64,000 bases of DNA from Plectosphaerella cucumerina (GCA_020746995.1 JAGPXD010000001.1:4836001-4900000), one strand, 5' to 3'; positions 1 through 12,068 are shown, counted from the stretch's first letter. Numbers and translations are program-made. Notes: generated by a model from the sequence alone, not told the origin.

Positions 1-3000
1 CACGAGACTGGGGAGAGGAGGATCAGGAGGCCGTCTCGTGAGTATCCAAAGACCCCTCTGGGCTGAAAAGTTTGGACGACGAGAGAAAAGGCTGCCTCAG
101 ACAGGACACCCAGGCAGGGCCGTGATGGTTCGTTGCGCGGCTGAGGGCGTCTCATTCGACCACGTCGTCGGACGGGCGTGGTGGTATTGGTCGGACGCAA
201 GGAGGGCGGCAGCGAGTAGTCCGTGGAAGTGCTGGGCAGGCGGTCGGTCCGCTGGTGGTGAAGCGAGGCGGAGCGAGGCGAGCGGGTAGGTCGGCGGACA
301 GGCAGAGAAACAAAAGAGAATAAGGGACGAGTTCGGAACCGACTAGGCGTGCAGATGGAGGTCGACTCGGACCGTGTTTCCTCAAGAAGGCGTCGATGGG
401 TTGAGGGTCGACCAAGAAAGGACTGAAGAAGGCTGAAGCAGTGACCAAGAGGAGGATGAGCGAGGGACGTGCTCCCGGCAAGATGGTTTCAGAGGGTGCG
501 GGAGCGGTTTTGGAACGTGCCGGAGATGGGCGAAGATGGGATCAACCGGACGGGTGAACGAATCGAACGGGGCAGACTGGCAGCGAGCGGGCTTGGAGAC
601 AGGACCTCGAAGGGGTATGAGAGTACGTATTTAGGGATTGCTTGATGCCGACGGGCAGACGAGGCGAAGGGGTGAGGAAGCCTTTCTAGAAGCAGGAAGG
701 AGAAACAGGCTTGGCGAAACAGCTGGGTTGAGAGAGATACCCGTGCGTTTTTCTTGCTGGACGTGGACGAGGACGTTCAGGTGTTGATGTCGAGTGGCCA
801 AGCACAAAGGAACAGGAGTGACGAGAAGGAAACCGACAAGCTGAAGCTGGATGTAAAGAAGAGGGAGAGAGTAAGCCACTGAGGCTCTGCTAGAAGCGGA
901 TGGAGGACGGGTTTTGGGTGACGTCGAGAGATGGAGATCCCTCCCATAGTAGAGGGAAGGAGAAGGGTGTCGGGGAGAGAGGAAAGCGCATCTGGTATCT
1001 GCCGCAACTTACAGCCTGGCCAGTGCCAAGGTCGCTGCCCAGTTCCATTCTGCCCGTCAGGGTACCAGGACCGACAAGTTTGTCGATGTACAGGGCGGTA
1101 ACAATGCACGGCGAATTTGGATCGACAGGCTGGTTCGTTCGTGCTCGACGCGCTCCCGGGCTACACTTACACCCAAAACACAATCCGCGAGGTCGAGCCG
1201 GCCAATGTCCATGGATATTCGAACCACACTGGGCAACATCGGACGTCAAAGAGGGGACCTTCGACCCCTGAAAATGGGGCTCACCCGGCCCCGGCACTAT
1301 CGCCCTTAGCGTCTCCCATGTGCCGCGAGGGGGGAGAAAGGGCCGGGCGGTACCTGGAGCACAGTGGCAGCGTGGGCACGAACGGGCGTACCGCTCGCTT
1401 CCCCGGGGGTCGAAGGGTGAGTGGGTTCGATATGGAGCCGACGGGCTCAGAAAGGTGCGACATGGCGAGCAATGCACACCTTGCGAAAGGTGTCCACCGC
1501 TGACGTTCAAGTTGAAAGTGGAAGGGATCCCACGGCCTCGACCCGGGCAGATCAGGGCTGACGACGACGACGACGACCGCCCGGAGCGAGTAAGGACCTG
1601 TGGAGAGAGGTCCATTAATGTTTTCCATCTCCCCGCCTGAGGTGGCTGTCAGTGGTATTGAAGGGGAAATAAAAGATGGGAAGGAGAGGTCCAGACCACC
1701 TGCGAGTTCACGCGTGGCGCCAAGCCGATTCTGATACGGGGGCGGAAACCGGATCTTGTCAACTTGGAGCCGGGCCGCTGGACGTCAAGATGTCGACTTT
1801 GCAGGTAGCCGCCATTATGCAACCCGTTGACGTGGTGAGCCTTGCAAGCTTAAGCCACATTTTCGTGGAGCTCGCGATATCCATTATTGCTTGTTCCGTG
1901 CCGCTGCCATTGTCGTCGTCGTCCCCCCCTCGAGTCGTCAGCAGTGGAGGAGAGAGACTTGATCGCCCAGGGCAGACACCGATCGATCGGCACGGGCCAA
2001 ATCAGAAACAAGCTGCAGAAGTAGCCAGGGGCTGACCCGCTTTTCCGTGGCTGCCGTGCAGAGCCCCTGCGCTTCACAGGCAGTTGCAGCGGTGCCTGTC
2101 GCGGCTTCCCCCAGTGCCTCGCCTCCACGCCTGCGGGAATTTGCCAAGGCCTGTGATGAGCTTGAATCTCTCCAGTCGACCAGGCATCGCAGAACTAACC
2201 CCAGCACCGCCCGCTCCATCTAAACGACCTGGAGGCTCATCAAGTCCACTCACAACATCAAATAGCAGCCACTCCACCGGGAACAACCACGCGCATGGCA
2301 CCACGGCCGCCACAGACAAATGACGTTCCAGTCCCTCGACCCTGACAGGGCCCCGAGACATTCCCAGCATCCCCAGCGAGGCACTGTACCGCACTGTACA
2401 ACCTATCAACACTTTAACCCCCTATACCCACGCCCTGATCGACCAGAAAGCTTGTCACAAGTAGGTAGCAGGCCCGCCCCCCTGACTCGACCCGAAAATA
2501 GCCATCCTCCACCGTCTCTGGGCGCCCGTCCTCCCTCCCGCTCTCGACGACGAAACACGAAACACACGACTTGGCCAACGCCCATCCTCTCGGCTCCCGC
2601 CTCTGCGGCGCCAGCCAAGCCGTGGCATGACTATTAATGCCCGCTGCCTGCAACATAAGGGATGCTCGGCAACCGCTCGTCACTCCCACCCTCTGTCGAT
2701 ACCAAGACCCCATCACTATCAACGTGCACATCATGATATGATGGATGCCACGGCACAGTGACACCGCGTCGAAAGCCTGCTGGCACAGCCCAAGGTCTCC
2801 ACATGTGTGGGTTTGGGTTTCCCTTCCAACTCCAGAACCGAGTCCGACACGACCCAGCAACTGCCGATCCCATTGCGCGTCCTGGCAACCCAAGGGTCGC
2901 AAGCTGGCTGGGGACGGCATGGAGTTTCTCGCAGATGGTTCTTGGTCGGGATCTGCTTGTCTGCCCCAGCTGGCCGCTCGTTCAGGACCCTCTCCATCCT

Positions 3001-3560
3001 GCACTGCCTCCGGCAGTCAAACCTGGAAACCATTTTTATATTACCACCGCAGATCTAGCTCCCTAGTACTCGCTGATCTTACACTGGTGAAAGCCGTGAC
3101 ACTCGCAATTTCCTCCCCTCCCTTCACAGTTCACACCATGATCAACATCACACTCGGGGCTGATTCCCAAATGAAACCGGATGTCAAGCTCTGCGCTTCG
3201 TAAATCATATGCATTCAATCGTTATAGCCTGAAATGATAAGACGGAACCCGTCACGCCGTGTTGCTTCCCACCTCCTAAAAACTCATCATCCCCCTGCTT
3301 ATTGGAAAGTATAGATGCTCCCCTTCTCATCAACTCCTAAATAAAAATGTATCAGATAGCTGTGCGGCCACGACTCGGTTCCGTGAGCCCGAGCAAATGC
3401 CGCTTCGATAACGGTACAGTTGACCTGTCATCCCATACGCCTGCGTGTGTTGACGTGCTGTGCGACACAGGAACCGGTAGCTGAGCCCTCTCCTGACCAG
3501 GGGCCTCCACAGCGAGAGGAACTTCCTGCAGTCGTCCGCGAAGCGACCCGCCGCAGATCT
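1..3560. other. Gene-free stretch at left edge
   Basis: No reading frame here has a recognisable domain, and the ORFs of 100-240 aa overlap on both strands, as expected of GC-rich non-coding DNA. The minus strand of about 150-900 is pyrimidine-rich, which would suit the 5' region of a minus-strand gene starting left of the window; that is inference. A GAC repeat lies near 1561-1578. The last 200 bases are probably the 3' UTR of the minus-strand gene that ends at 3561. Confidence 0.5.
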
Positions 3561-5252
3561 TCACACCTCACCCCAGCTGCCCATCGGCCCGGTGGGCGCA
3601 ATAACCGACCCTGTGCCCATGGACCCGCCAATGTCCCAGTAGTGTCGCGATGACACGCTGCTCCGCCGGGCCGACCTCCGCGTGCTCTGGCTGGCGCAGC
3701 TCGACGCGTGCCTCATGGCCACCGGGCTCGGGAGTGCCGCCGCCTTGAACTGTCTACGTTCGGCCGGCGGTCGCGTCCGGGCCACCAGAGGGTGGTGCTG
3801 CCGTACCCGCGCCGCCTTGGCTGCCGTGTCCTGTGTGCTGCAGGTGGCTAGATGTGCCGTCCCCGAGGTGAATGACGGGGCGGACGACGATCGGGATGTG
3901 AACCGGTTGCGCAGGTAGCGGAATACGAGCTTGACGTCCAGGTCCTGCTCCCATTCCTCCTGGGTGAAGGCCCCGGCCGTAGACTGCGTCGAGTGCTCTG
4001 GCGGTGCCCGGCCGGCAGGGATGCTCATGGGCTGGGACTGCTGGGGGATGGTTGGTTTGAACTCTGGAAGCTGGGCGGACGCGTCGTTGGCCAGGTGCTG
4101 CGAGGCGGCGTCTGCGTACGTCTCGGGGATGGCCGGCAGCCCGGCATATGGCAGGGGCGCCTGCTGCATGTGGGTATAAGTCGAAAAGGCGCCCGGGTGG
4201 TGCTGGGGCGTGAGCTGGTTGACCAGAATCCCCAGCTCTCGTGCAACGCGGTCCAAGATCTTCAGCTGCCAGTCCGACTCCTCGTCGCCGCCCGCTGGTG
4301 GCATTGCCGTCGCCGAGCCTGTTGGGCCCGTAGGCGTGCTGGACAGATCGTCGTCTTCCGGCAGGGCATCGCCGAGGAGCATCGACAGCAACCGGTCGTC
4401 AATGCCCATGATGTCCCTGATCACCTTGCGTGTTATCCGAGCAAACACGCCCTCGTCCGCCTCACCGTCGGCGGCCGGCCCGTCATGCCACGACATATTT
4501 GCTGAACCGACGGTGGCTTGGTTGGAACCATCCTTGGTCTTCTGCTCCTCGGCAAGATTCCTCGGCCTGCTGGACGACTGGGACTGCCGCCGCCTCCTCG
4601 TCTCTTTATGGATCTCATCCAGCAGGATACGGCTGTGCTCCAACCTCCACGCCTCGATACGCTGCATCTTCTCCGCGTGCTGCTCCTCTGCTTGCTGTGC
4701 CTCCTGATCGGCATATTCAAGGCTCTCGCGCCTCCTCCGTGTGCGACGGGGGTTAAACCGTTCAAAGGCGTACAGGTGGTCTTGGATCTCGTGGCTGACA
4801 TGGTTGTCGATCCTGAAGGACCCGAGCCCGTCATGCGTGGGGAGCACCTGTGTGTTGTGTGGTGCTGCCCCTGAAGAGGACTGGTTATAGGCCCCGGCGA
4901 ACGTCCTGAAGTCGGGCAGGTGGCTGTCGAGGCTATCTAGCTCGGCGTCGTCTTCGACTGATTCATCGTCGATGGCCGACGAAAGGGCGATGGACTGACG
5001 CGAGCCCTGTTGCGACCGGGCAAAACTACCTATCTCGCTGAATCGTGATCTTCCCGGTGTTGGGATCGACTCGTCCACGTCGCTCAGATACGACGCCGAT
5101 GTAGTGTCGGTGGCGGCCGAGAAGACGACCCACGTATGGGACTCGTCGAGTGACGCTTGTCGGTGGATATTGGTCTGTGGCGCGTCTCTGTCTTCCACGA
5201 CAGGACGAATCGCCCGCTGCAAAGGCTGTCGTGTAGGCTGGTGGAACGCCAT
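3561..5252 (-). CDS. Unrecognised 563-aa fungal protein with charged helical segment
   Basis: Single-exon gene of 563 codons. The ATG at 5252 is chosen because the 45 upstream in-frame codons are low-complexity Pro/Ser and the next residues (MAFHQPTRQPLQ) look like a natural start. The protein is acidic and Ser-rich at the N-terminus. From about residue 170 to 235 it has an Arg/Glu/Gln-rich, probably helical stretch (RRRRESLEY ... EAWRLEHSRILLDEIHKETRRRR). A more ordered part follows with ITRKVIRDIMGIDDRLLSMLLGD and later DLDVKLVFRYLRNRF. The C-terminus is a basic Ser/Arg block ending in HYWDIGGSMGTGS. No signal peptide, membrane segment or catalytic motif is visible. The ordered islands in a disordered background suggest a conserved scaffold or adaptor, but I cannot assign a function. 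Its ORF is long and its codon use is like the neighbours, so I am fairly sure it is coding. Confidence 0.75.
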   Translation of the reverse strand: MAFHQPTRQPLQRAIRPVVEDRDAPQTNIHRQASLDESHTWVVFSAATDTTSASYLSDVDESIPTPGRSRFSEIGSFARSQQGSRQSIALSSAIDDESVEDDAELDSLDSHLPDFRTFAGAYNQSSSGAAPHNTQVLPTHDGLGSFRIDNHVSHEIQDHLYAFERFNPRRTRRRRESLEYADQEAQQAEEQHAEKMQRIEAWRLEHSRILLDEIHKETRRRRQSQSSSRPRNLAEEQKTKDGSNQATVGSANMSWHDGPAADGEADEGVFARITRKVIRDIMGIDDRLLSMLLGDALPEDDDLSSTPTGPTGSATAMPPAGGDEESDWQLKILDRVARELGILVNQLTPQHHPGAFSTYTHMQQAPLPYAGLPAIPETYADAASQHLANDASAQLPEFKPTIPQQSQPMSIPAGRAPPEHSTQSTAGAFTQEEWEQDLDVKLVFRYLRNRFTSRSSSAPSFTSGTAHLATCSTQDTAAKAARVRQHHPLVARTRPPAERRQFKAAALPSPVAMRHASSCASQSTRRSARRSSVSSRHYWDIGGSMGTGSVIAPTGPMGSWGEV

Positions 5253-7104
5253 GGCTGGCGGAAGACGCTTTGCGGAATGACGAGAACTGGGAAGTCGTGC
5301 GGGAGGAGAGAAGTGAACGATGATGAAGTGATGGGGGCAGGGGGGAGGAAGGGTTGGGACGGATTGCCCAGACCGACGACGACACAACCGCTGGAAGTGG
5401 CGTGGCGCGGGAAGCGGGATCTAATGCGATAAGACCCTCTGGTCACGCGATAAGAGGGGGTCACACGGCGGTGGATGGGCGTCGGCGTCACCACTCCGAG
5501 TCCTGGCCTCGGGGCAACACCTCGTAGTCCGACACAGAAAAGGGGGGTTGGAAGGGATAAGGGGTTCGCGCCAAGCCAATGCTTTGCTTTTTACGTGAGT
5601 GAAGAGAAGCGGTCGGCGACTGACGTGACGAACTTATTGGAGGGGCCTGAAGCTGAAAAGCAAGGAATCGTGGTCGAGGGGGAAATGACCGACAGAATGG
5701 GCGAGAGGCGCTGACAGGACACCAAGCACCTAAAAAGTACATGAGGTTATGAGTAACGGGCTATGCTCCGATTTCCGGCGGCATCAGGATTTGCCCAAAA
5801 GTCGAAAGCGATTGTTATGCACGACAGACAAAGTGATCCAGATGGAGGACTGAAGGCACGCAGGACACCCTCTTTGTATTCTACGCGAGTAGTGTCTGTC
5901 GTACGGCAGCCGGGCGGGAGCCGCGAGGGGGGAAGTCCCCTTGAAGGCGCAACGCTGGGCGGCCGGCAGGTTGGAGGGGGGCACGATGATCCCGTCGACC
6001 CCGCCCAGTCAGGAGTCGGGAAAGATGCTCAGACGACGAGGGGATTTTGAGCCTGCGAATCGACACACAGTTAGGCCAGCCAACCCCCCGTCTCACTCAG
6101 GGGAGCGGAGCCAACCGTCCGCATCTACGGTTATGCGCGTGTTCAGAGACATGCAGTCAGCGGATCTGAGGAACATGATCTTCCCAACGACAAGAAAAAG
6201 AGACACTGCCTGCAGTGGCCGTTGATGTCAGGAGGTGCAACCGCCCTTAGGTCAGGGCCGGGTTCCTGTCAGCAGCCGTTGGGACGGTTGTCCTGCAGAG
6301 AGCGGCGCCGCCGTACGTGTCGGCCCGCAGCGTGATAGGCAGGACGACTCTGGGGCTGGGATGGCCTGAAGGAGGCGAATACCAAGCCTCTGGCACCCGC
6401 CGTCGCCTCCCATCAAGTCGTGTCGACTGCCGCGCCAGGCGGGCTAGTCCCTAGCTGCTTCGCCCTGACAGCCGCGATGACTCGAATGCAACTCTGGCCT
6501 CGGTGTTCCCCCCGGAGGAAGATCGGAATGGCAAGCAACGCACCGTCATGGCGGACAGGTTGGAAAAAACCAGTGAAAGAGTTCGGCATCGCCGCTTCAC
6601 TTTGTTGGCGCAGGCCAGTGTCACCTAACGTCCTGCTTTGATCAACCCAGTTGCGGATGCCAGCCAAGTGTCATTGCGTGGTCACCTGCTGTCAGAAGAC
6701 TGCAAAAACGGGGTCGATCGGCGGCATCTCGAGTCAGGACGGCCTCGCTCGAATAGGCAGGTTGGTGATGCGCGAACGATAACGTCATGCGGACTTTTGG
6801 ACCGGCAGACAAAAATACCGGAACCGGCATCGAGAGCATAAGAGTCCTTTCGAAGAGTTCTAGACGGATGCAACATCGGAACCCTGATGCGGAGCGGCCC
6901 GCGCCTTGAGCATTCACCACAGCACCACCGAAGTATCCTGGCCATATTGCCGTTCAATGTCTTTATGTGAAGCAGTATGCTCGATTCCTATGTGGACCCT
7001 ACTGCAGCAGCGAGGTCACCAAGCGTGACATGCTTGAACCTTGATACGCCAGCCCATAGAAAAGACAAATCCCAGTCGCCCATTTCCGCATGCAGAATCT
7101 TCCT
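5253..7104. other. Intergenic, 1.85 kb
   Basis: Head side of the 3561-5252 gene and tail side of RPL10. The first few hundred bases should hold the promoter and 5' UTR of the unrecognised gene. Nothing else is recognisable; all ORFs are under 100 aa and overlap on both strands. Confidence 0.5.
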
Positions 7105-8082
7105 CTAAGCCGTGAAGGCGTCGGGGAAGCGCTTCATGTTGCGCTCCAGAGAGCCGTAGTTGGGCAGGAACTGGACGTAGGCACCGTCGACCTTGACGCG
7201 GCCGGCGCTCTTGGCCTCGAGGTACTCCTCGCGGCGGAGAGGGGTGAAGCCCCAGTTCTTGGAGATGATGATCTTCTGGCGACCGGGGAACTTGTACTGC
7301 GAGCGGCGGAGGGCCTCGAGGGCGATGGCGCGGTCTGAGGGGGTTAGCTTCCATGTCTCGTAGAGGATAAGAACATGATACGTACTGGAGTCACGGGTGC
7401 GGCAGGACATGATGATCTGGCCGATGTTGACACGGGCGACAGTGCCGTTGGGCTTGCCCCAGGCACCACGCATACCAGTCTGCAGTCTATCGGCACCGGC
7501 GCACGACAGCATCTTGTTGATACGGACGACGTGGAAGGGGTGGACGCGGACGCGCAGGTGGAAGCCCTCCTTGCCGGCGAGCTTGACGAGGTACTTGTTG
7601 GCGCAAATACGGGCGGCCTCGAGGGCCTCGGAGCTCAGCTGCTCATACTCGTTGGAGACGAGGTGGATGCAGAGAGGGAAGTCGTCGACGTTGGCACGCT
7701 TGCGACCAAGATCGAAGATGCGGATCTTGGGGTCGGGGACACCACGGTTGTACCTCGACTTGGGGTACGGCTAGGGGAAACTGTCAGCATGCGGGCTTCC
7801 TGGGGATTGAAACGACGCCGGTCCGTCGAGCATCGTGCACGAGTCCAGCCGTAGGTATCGTCGATGAAGCTTGGTGTTCGAGAGTATGGCGGGCCTGCGA
7901 GTTGCTGCCGTTCGTTCCGTGCCTTTGATCCCCGCGTCTTCCGGCCGGCCTTGCGTGTTCTCCCAGCTTCATCTCCTCCTCCCAGGGCTGGTGCTCGATG
8001 ACGATGTCGTGAACTCGGCGGCGGCATGCTTGCTCACCTTGTTCTTGCAGTAGCGGTAGCAACGGGCGGGACGGCGAGCCAT
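7105..8082 (-). CDS. RPL10: 60S ribosomal protein L10 (uL16)
   Basis: Large-subunit protein uL16, which sits near the P site and joins in the last cytoplasmic step of 60S maturation. Exons on the minus strand are 8038-8082, 7386-7770 and 7105-7334, giving 219 aa; yeast Rpl10 has 221. Exon 1 encodes MARRPARCYRYCKNK and splices at GTGAGC. A 267-bp intron follows, then PYPKSRYNRGVPDPKIRIFD. The second junction (CTCCA/GTACGT ... CAG/ACCGCG) restores RDSNRAIALEALRRS. Family landmarks present are LSCAGADRLQTGMRGAWGKP (the loop near the peptidyl-transferase centre), KNWGFTPLRREEYLE and the C-terminus RFPDAFTA. The gene shares a 384-bp divergent promoter with RPL30, which fits co-regulation of ribosomal protein genes. 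The first intron has no recognisable snoRNA boxes. Confidence 0.97.
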
Positions 8083-8466
8083 TGTGACGGTATTTGCGGT
8101 GGTCTCGTCGGGTGGGTTGGGTGTTGTCGGGGGGGAGGTTGACGCAGCAGGCGGGAATCGTCCTCTTTTTTCTCTCACCCAAGTGGCGGACCGTATTGGA
8201 AATCAAGGCGTGGCTTAGAAATCCGAAAGAAGTGGGGACTCCCTTGGAAGCACGGCGATCGCTTAGGGCTCAGGTCGTGCCTGCCCCGGTACCTGATTGG
8301 ACTGCGGGTGAAAGGTGGGGTTGGGCCCGACCTGGAGGAGTTATGCAAAACTATTCGCCTTGGGGCTTTTGGACGAACTTTTTGAACGTCGTCAACTTCG
8401 AGCCGTCGCCCAACGCCCAACGCCCAGTTCCCTCGTCACCCGTCAACCGACACCAATACCGTCAAA
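8083..8466. promoter_or_regulatory. Divergent promoter shared by RPL10 and RPL30
   Basis: The 384 bp between the two start codons must carry both promoters and 5' UTRs. Visible features are a polypyrimidine tract (CCTCTTTTTTCTCTC) near 8162-8176, a CTTAGGGCTC motif near 8263 that partly resembles telomere-repeat-like boxes of ribosomal protein promoters, and a repeated CGCCCAA near 8408-8423 just before the RPL30 start. Which motif is used is not determined from sequence. Confidence 0.7.
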
Positions 8467-9196
8467 ATGGTCGCCAAGAAGTCCAAGAAGGATGCCAACA
8501 GCATCAGTATGTTCCGCCCCCTCGCCGACACGCCTGAGGGCCGCCCCTCGCAAAGGCAGCGCTCGAGTCCATGTCGACTCGAGCAGATACTTCACGAAAC
8601 ATCCGACTAACTGAAGTCTTCAGACTCCCGCCTGGCTCTGGTCATGAAGTCGGGTCGCGTTGTTCTCGGCTACAAGAGCACCCTCAAGTCCCTGCGCACC
8701 GGCAAGGCCAAGGTACGCACCACATCAGAAGTCTATAGAAAACACACGATTCTAACATCCTCTCAGCTCGTCCTGATCGCTGGCAACACTCCCCCTCTCC
8801 GCAAGTCCGAGCTTGAGTACTACGCCATGCTGTCCAAGTCGCCCGTCCACCACTTCACCGGCACCAACGTAAGTTGAATACCCCACGTAGAACCGAAGTC
8901 GGCACTGTCCGCTTCTCTTGCTCCGGCCCCGTGGTTCATCCGTCCGCCAGGACATGTCCCCTCGGCCTGCCCAGCGAAGAAGTCTTGCCTCAAGACTTCG
9001 GAGGGTTTCTCCTTGTAGGCTAACCATCCCCCCTATGATAGATTGAGCTCGGCACCGCTTGCGGTAAGCTCTTCCGGGTAAGTCAACCATTCACTCTTCG
9101 AAGCCTAAAAACAATGGCTAATCTTGACTTTAGGTTGGTGTTATGGCCATCATTGATGCCGGTGACTCCGACATCCTTGCCGACCAGCAGGCTTAA
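8467..9196 (+). CDS. RPL30: 60S ribosomal protein L30 (eL30)
   Basis: Large-subunit protein eL30 of the L7Ae/L30e RNA-binding family. Five exons (8467-8506, 8624-8712, 8767-8868, 9042-9077, 9134-9196) give 109 aa, the normal size (yeast 105). The joined protein contains NSRLALVMKSGRVVLGYKST, KLVLIAGNTPPLRKSELEYY, IELGTACGKLF and the C-terminal VGVMAIIDAGDSDIL, all L30e-fold signatures; the GN and LRKSE residues contact the kink-turn RNA. Introns have good consensus (GTATGT, GTACGC, GTAAGT, GTAAGT donors). Four introns in a 109-codon gene is dense even for a fungus. In yeast the protein represses splicing of its own transcript by binding a kink-turn; whether that happens here cannot be read from the sequence. 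Confidence 0.97.
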
Positions 9197-9639
9197 GCGC
9201 TTCGCGCAAGGGAAGCTTTGGTCACGGCGTTGGGGATTTGATTTGGGTCATGCGGGAAAAGCAATATCACGTTATGTACGTGCTTGAGGCCTCGGGTTGT
9301 TGTTTATAGCCCTGGAACAGCAGAAAGTGCTTCTGCCTCCATTCAATACGACGACCAATGAAGATTACCACCGTCACTGCCGTACCAATTTTCGTACTCG
9401 CTGTTTTGCTCAGTGAATAATGGAAAGGGGGCGCCATCGTTCAAGCCACCTCAGAAGGCTAGCATCTCGAAGCAAAGTCACCACAATCTCGGTCAAGCAA
9501 ATCATGATGTACAAGAGGCTTGCTTCAAGGTTCTACAGTCTATAAGGTGATGCCGACGAGTCGTCGCGCGAAATTCCCGGCCGTTTCGATCTATTTCACC
9601 AAGGTTTCTCATCCCCGGATCCTCCCCTGTCCCTGCTGT
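9197..9639. other. Intergenic between convergent genes
   Basis: Contains the 3' ends of RPL30 and of the convergent SUR7/PalI-type gene. Nothing else is recognisable. Confidence 0.6.
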
Positions 9640-10552
9640 TCACCTCTCGGTGGATGACGAGTCCCTCGGGCTGCGCCGCCTCCTCATAAAGGTGGGCAAC
9701 ACAGGGCGCCCCTCTTGAGACGCCTTCTTCTCACTCTTGTGAGTTGGCTCCCCGACTGCGCCAGGTCGCTCGATTCGGCAGCAGCAGCCCATAATGGCGT
9801 GAATGAAGAATGCAATAACCGACGCAACGGAGGCTATCCACATGAAGGCGAACATGCGCACGCCAATGTCAGCTCGCAGGTTCAGCTCCGACTGCGCTGT
9901 CAGGGCGAACCGGGCGCCGACGCTCATGGCCGTTCCGACTATGGAAGCTACGCAGATGAGCACAGCGTCGATAAAAGCAAAGATAGCCATAGGCAAGGAC
10001 CACCAGCGGGAGCGGAGGGCGACGAAGCCGGCAAATAGCATGACGAAGGCGAGGCAGATACCGGCCAGGAAGAAGCCGAACATGATGTGCTGGCCGATCC
10101 GGAGAATGGTCAAAATGGTGTTGACGTCCGAGGGGAGGGCGATGGTGGCCCCTGAGAGGAGCTGGTTGGTGAGAATTTCAACTGGGTTGAACCACCAGAG
10201 AGCCGTGGGCTTCGAACAGTCCGTAATGCCCCTGGTGACAGTCAGCATGGGCACGGTACAACAAGCAACCATGAAATGGCACGTACTCATCCACATAGCC
10301 CTGGCAGAAATTCCATAGGCCGACCTGGTAAAAGTCATGGAGGCCAAGGCTCCTCGCTACGCTGTTGAGGAGGATGGCATTCGGGACCGAGATGGGAATG
10401 ACATTGCTGACGTCGAGCTTGAAAAAGTACGTGTCTCGCAGGACGGGCTTGTCGCTGGTGTTTCCTATGACGACCAGGATGAGGAAGATGACGGCGAGGA
10501 GGTAGCAGAAGGCAGCGACGTAAGCGCTATTGCGGCGATGGTTCCCTGCCAT
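9640..10552 (-). CDS. SUR7/PalI-family four-TM membrane protein
   Basis: Plasma-membrane protein of the fungal SUR7/PalI (claudin-like) family, whose members act in eisosome-associated membrane compartments or in pH sensing. Exons on the minus strand are 10287-10552 and 9640-10231, joined across a 55-bp intron (GTACGT ... ACCAG), giving 285 aa. Visible features are TM1 at about residues 10-30 (AYVAAFCYLLAVIFLILVVI), then an extracellular loop with LGLHDFYQVGLWNFCQGY and a second cysteine (GITDC), the loop-cysteine pattern of the family. TM2 is near 132-156, TM3 near 163-187 and TM4 near 207-229, followed by CCCRI and a basic, Ser-rich cytosolic tail. Family membership is strong. Which orthologous group it belongs to (Sur7, Fmp45 or Rim9/PalI) is unclear; the short tail argues against PalI itself. 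Confidence 0.9.
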
Positions 10553-12068
10553 GGTCGGGTCGGCGTGAAGGTATGGAGGGCCAAGAGCTCACTTCGTCGT
10601 GAGGGCGGGGGGACATCAACCAAGAGTTGTTGAGGTTGTGGTGAAGGGTTGATATCCGCGGGCCCGGGTTGGAGGGCTGCTCAACGGCCAGAAACGGCCG
10701 CGAATATCGTTGGTCGAGAAAGTCCAAACGGCTTGCCGCTGGGAAGTGCCGAGTCAGCGGTGCTGGAGCAGCAAGACGAGAAAGAATCAATTCGAAAAAA
10801 GCCCGAGAGACGCCAGCACGTCCAGCTGTGAAAAGAAGTTTTAGGTCAGGTCGGCTGCCGAAAGAAACAAAGTCGAAGAGGGATGACGTAGTAGTAAATC
10901 TAGGGAGGCCCGAAGCGGTGGAGCCTGGCGTGACGACTTCCCACGCCTTCTCCTGAGGCTTTGCGCCCGGGCCGTGGAATTGTTTTCTTCACCAGACCTG
11001 CGCCGGCGCCTAGAACAATGGGCCCGGCGCTATGATGGCTGCTCTCTAGCTCACGGAGACGGACAACTCGCTGCTGCCGCTTTTGCCTTCTTGCCTTGCC
11101 ATCGGTTGCTACCTGCCCACCAAGCGAGCCACTGGGCAGTGCACACACAATGCCAAGAGGAGAGCCAGCAAACTGGCCGGTTCTGGCCAGGCCTTTCTCC
11201 CTCGTATCCCCCGGGCCTACTGGCGGTGGAGATGCGTGTTTGCCGACGTCGGGGGATGTTAGGTTTTGCAGGAGCGTCATCGAACGTGGCCCATCTCCAG
11301 ATCTCCATAGCTCCGATGGAGAGCGAGTTGGGAGATCTGCGGAGTTTTGGGGATGAGCCAATGCCCCTCCGAAGAGCTTGTGTGCGAAACGTCACGCAAG
11401 AACGCAGGTCTTCATTTCCATGGTGCTGGGTGGACGATGTACTTTTTCCGAGGGAATGTCTGAACACGCGTCGCCATGCCTATCGCCGTCCGGAAGGAGC
11501 TGAGGGGACGTCTCAGGGGCCACAGAACCCCCGTCCTGGGGCGGGTCAACCCTGGAGATCAGGCCTCATCAGCTGGATCGTCCCGCCCGAGCCCCCTGCA
11601 AAAGCACCCGGCAGCGGACGGTGGACAGGGAGGATGGCGCCGGTGCAGCCAAACATTCGACCCGCCGGGCGTCGGTGGTGGCTCGACGCCAGCCTGGAAA
11701 TGGCAAGGTCCCTGGATTTTGAGGATGCAACATTATGTCATTATTCGAGCTCTGCCTCAACCACCACCCACCCACCTTCACGCAAGCATACTTACTTTTT
11801 TCCCCTCTGGCCTTTGACCTCGTGCCGACGATTCCTGCCTCCTGGAAGAAGATTTTTTTCCCGTTCGGAGCGGTTGGCCTAATTTTACTCTTTCCTGAAG
11901 TTCGTACATCGGCGCTGCGACCCGTTCACAGGGCTCTTTCCCTTCTGTGAAGCCTTGACATAAACACCAAGGTTCGTGCATGAATCGCGCCAGTGAAAAT
12001 CCCCGACTGACCTTTGAAGCTCAGGCCCCCAAACCGTTGGATCTGCAATTCAAGATCCTTCTGTCACA
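10553..12068. other. Intergenic, 1.5 kb
   Basis: Divergent region between the SUR7/PalI-type gene and the PLC-like gene, so it holds both promoters. A 302-aa frame on the plus strand and a 153-aa frame on the minus strand overlap each other here; neither shows a domain or signal and I regard them as chance. A polypyrimidine tract lies near 11791-11815. Confidence 0.5.

Noticed and set aside
890..1615. 241-aa minus-strand ORF
   Set aside because: It overlaps several open frames on plus, has no domain, and its Ser/Pro/Arg composition is that of GC-rich non-coding DNA.
7771..8037. snoRNA inside the long first intron of RPL10
   Set aside because: No RTGATGA/CTGA or H/ACA boxes in a convincing arrangement.
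10974..11882. 302-aa plus-strand ORF
   Set aside because: No domain or signal, overlapped by minus-strand frames, Arg/Pro/Ser-rich; lies in a divergent promoter region.
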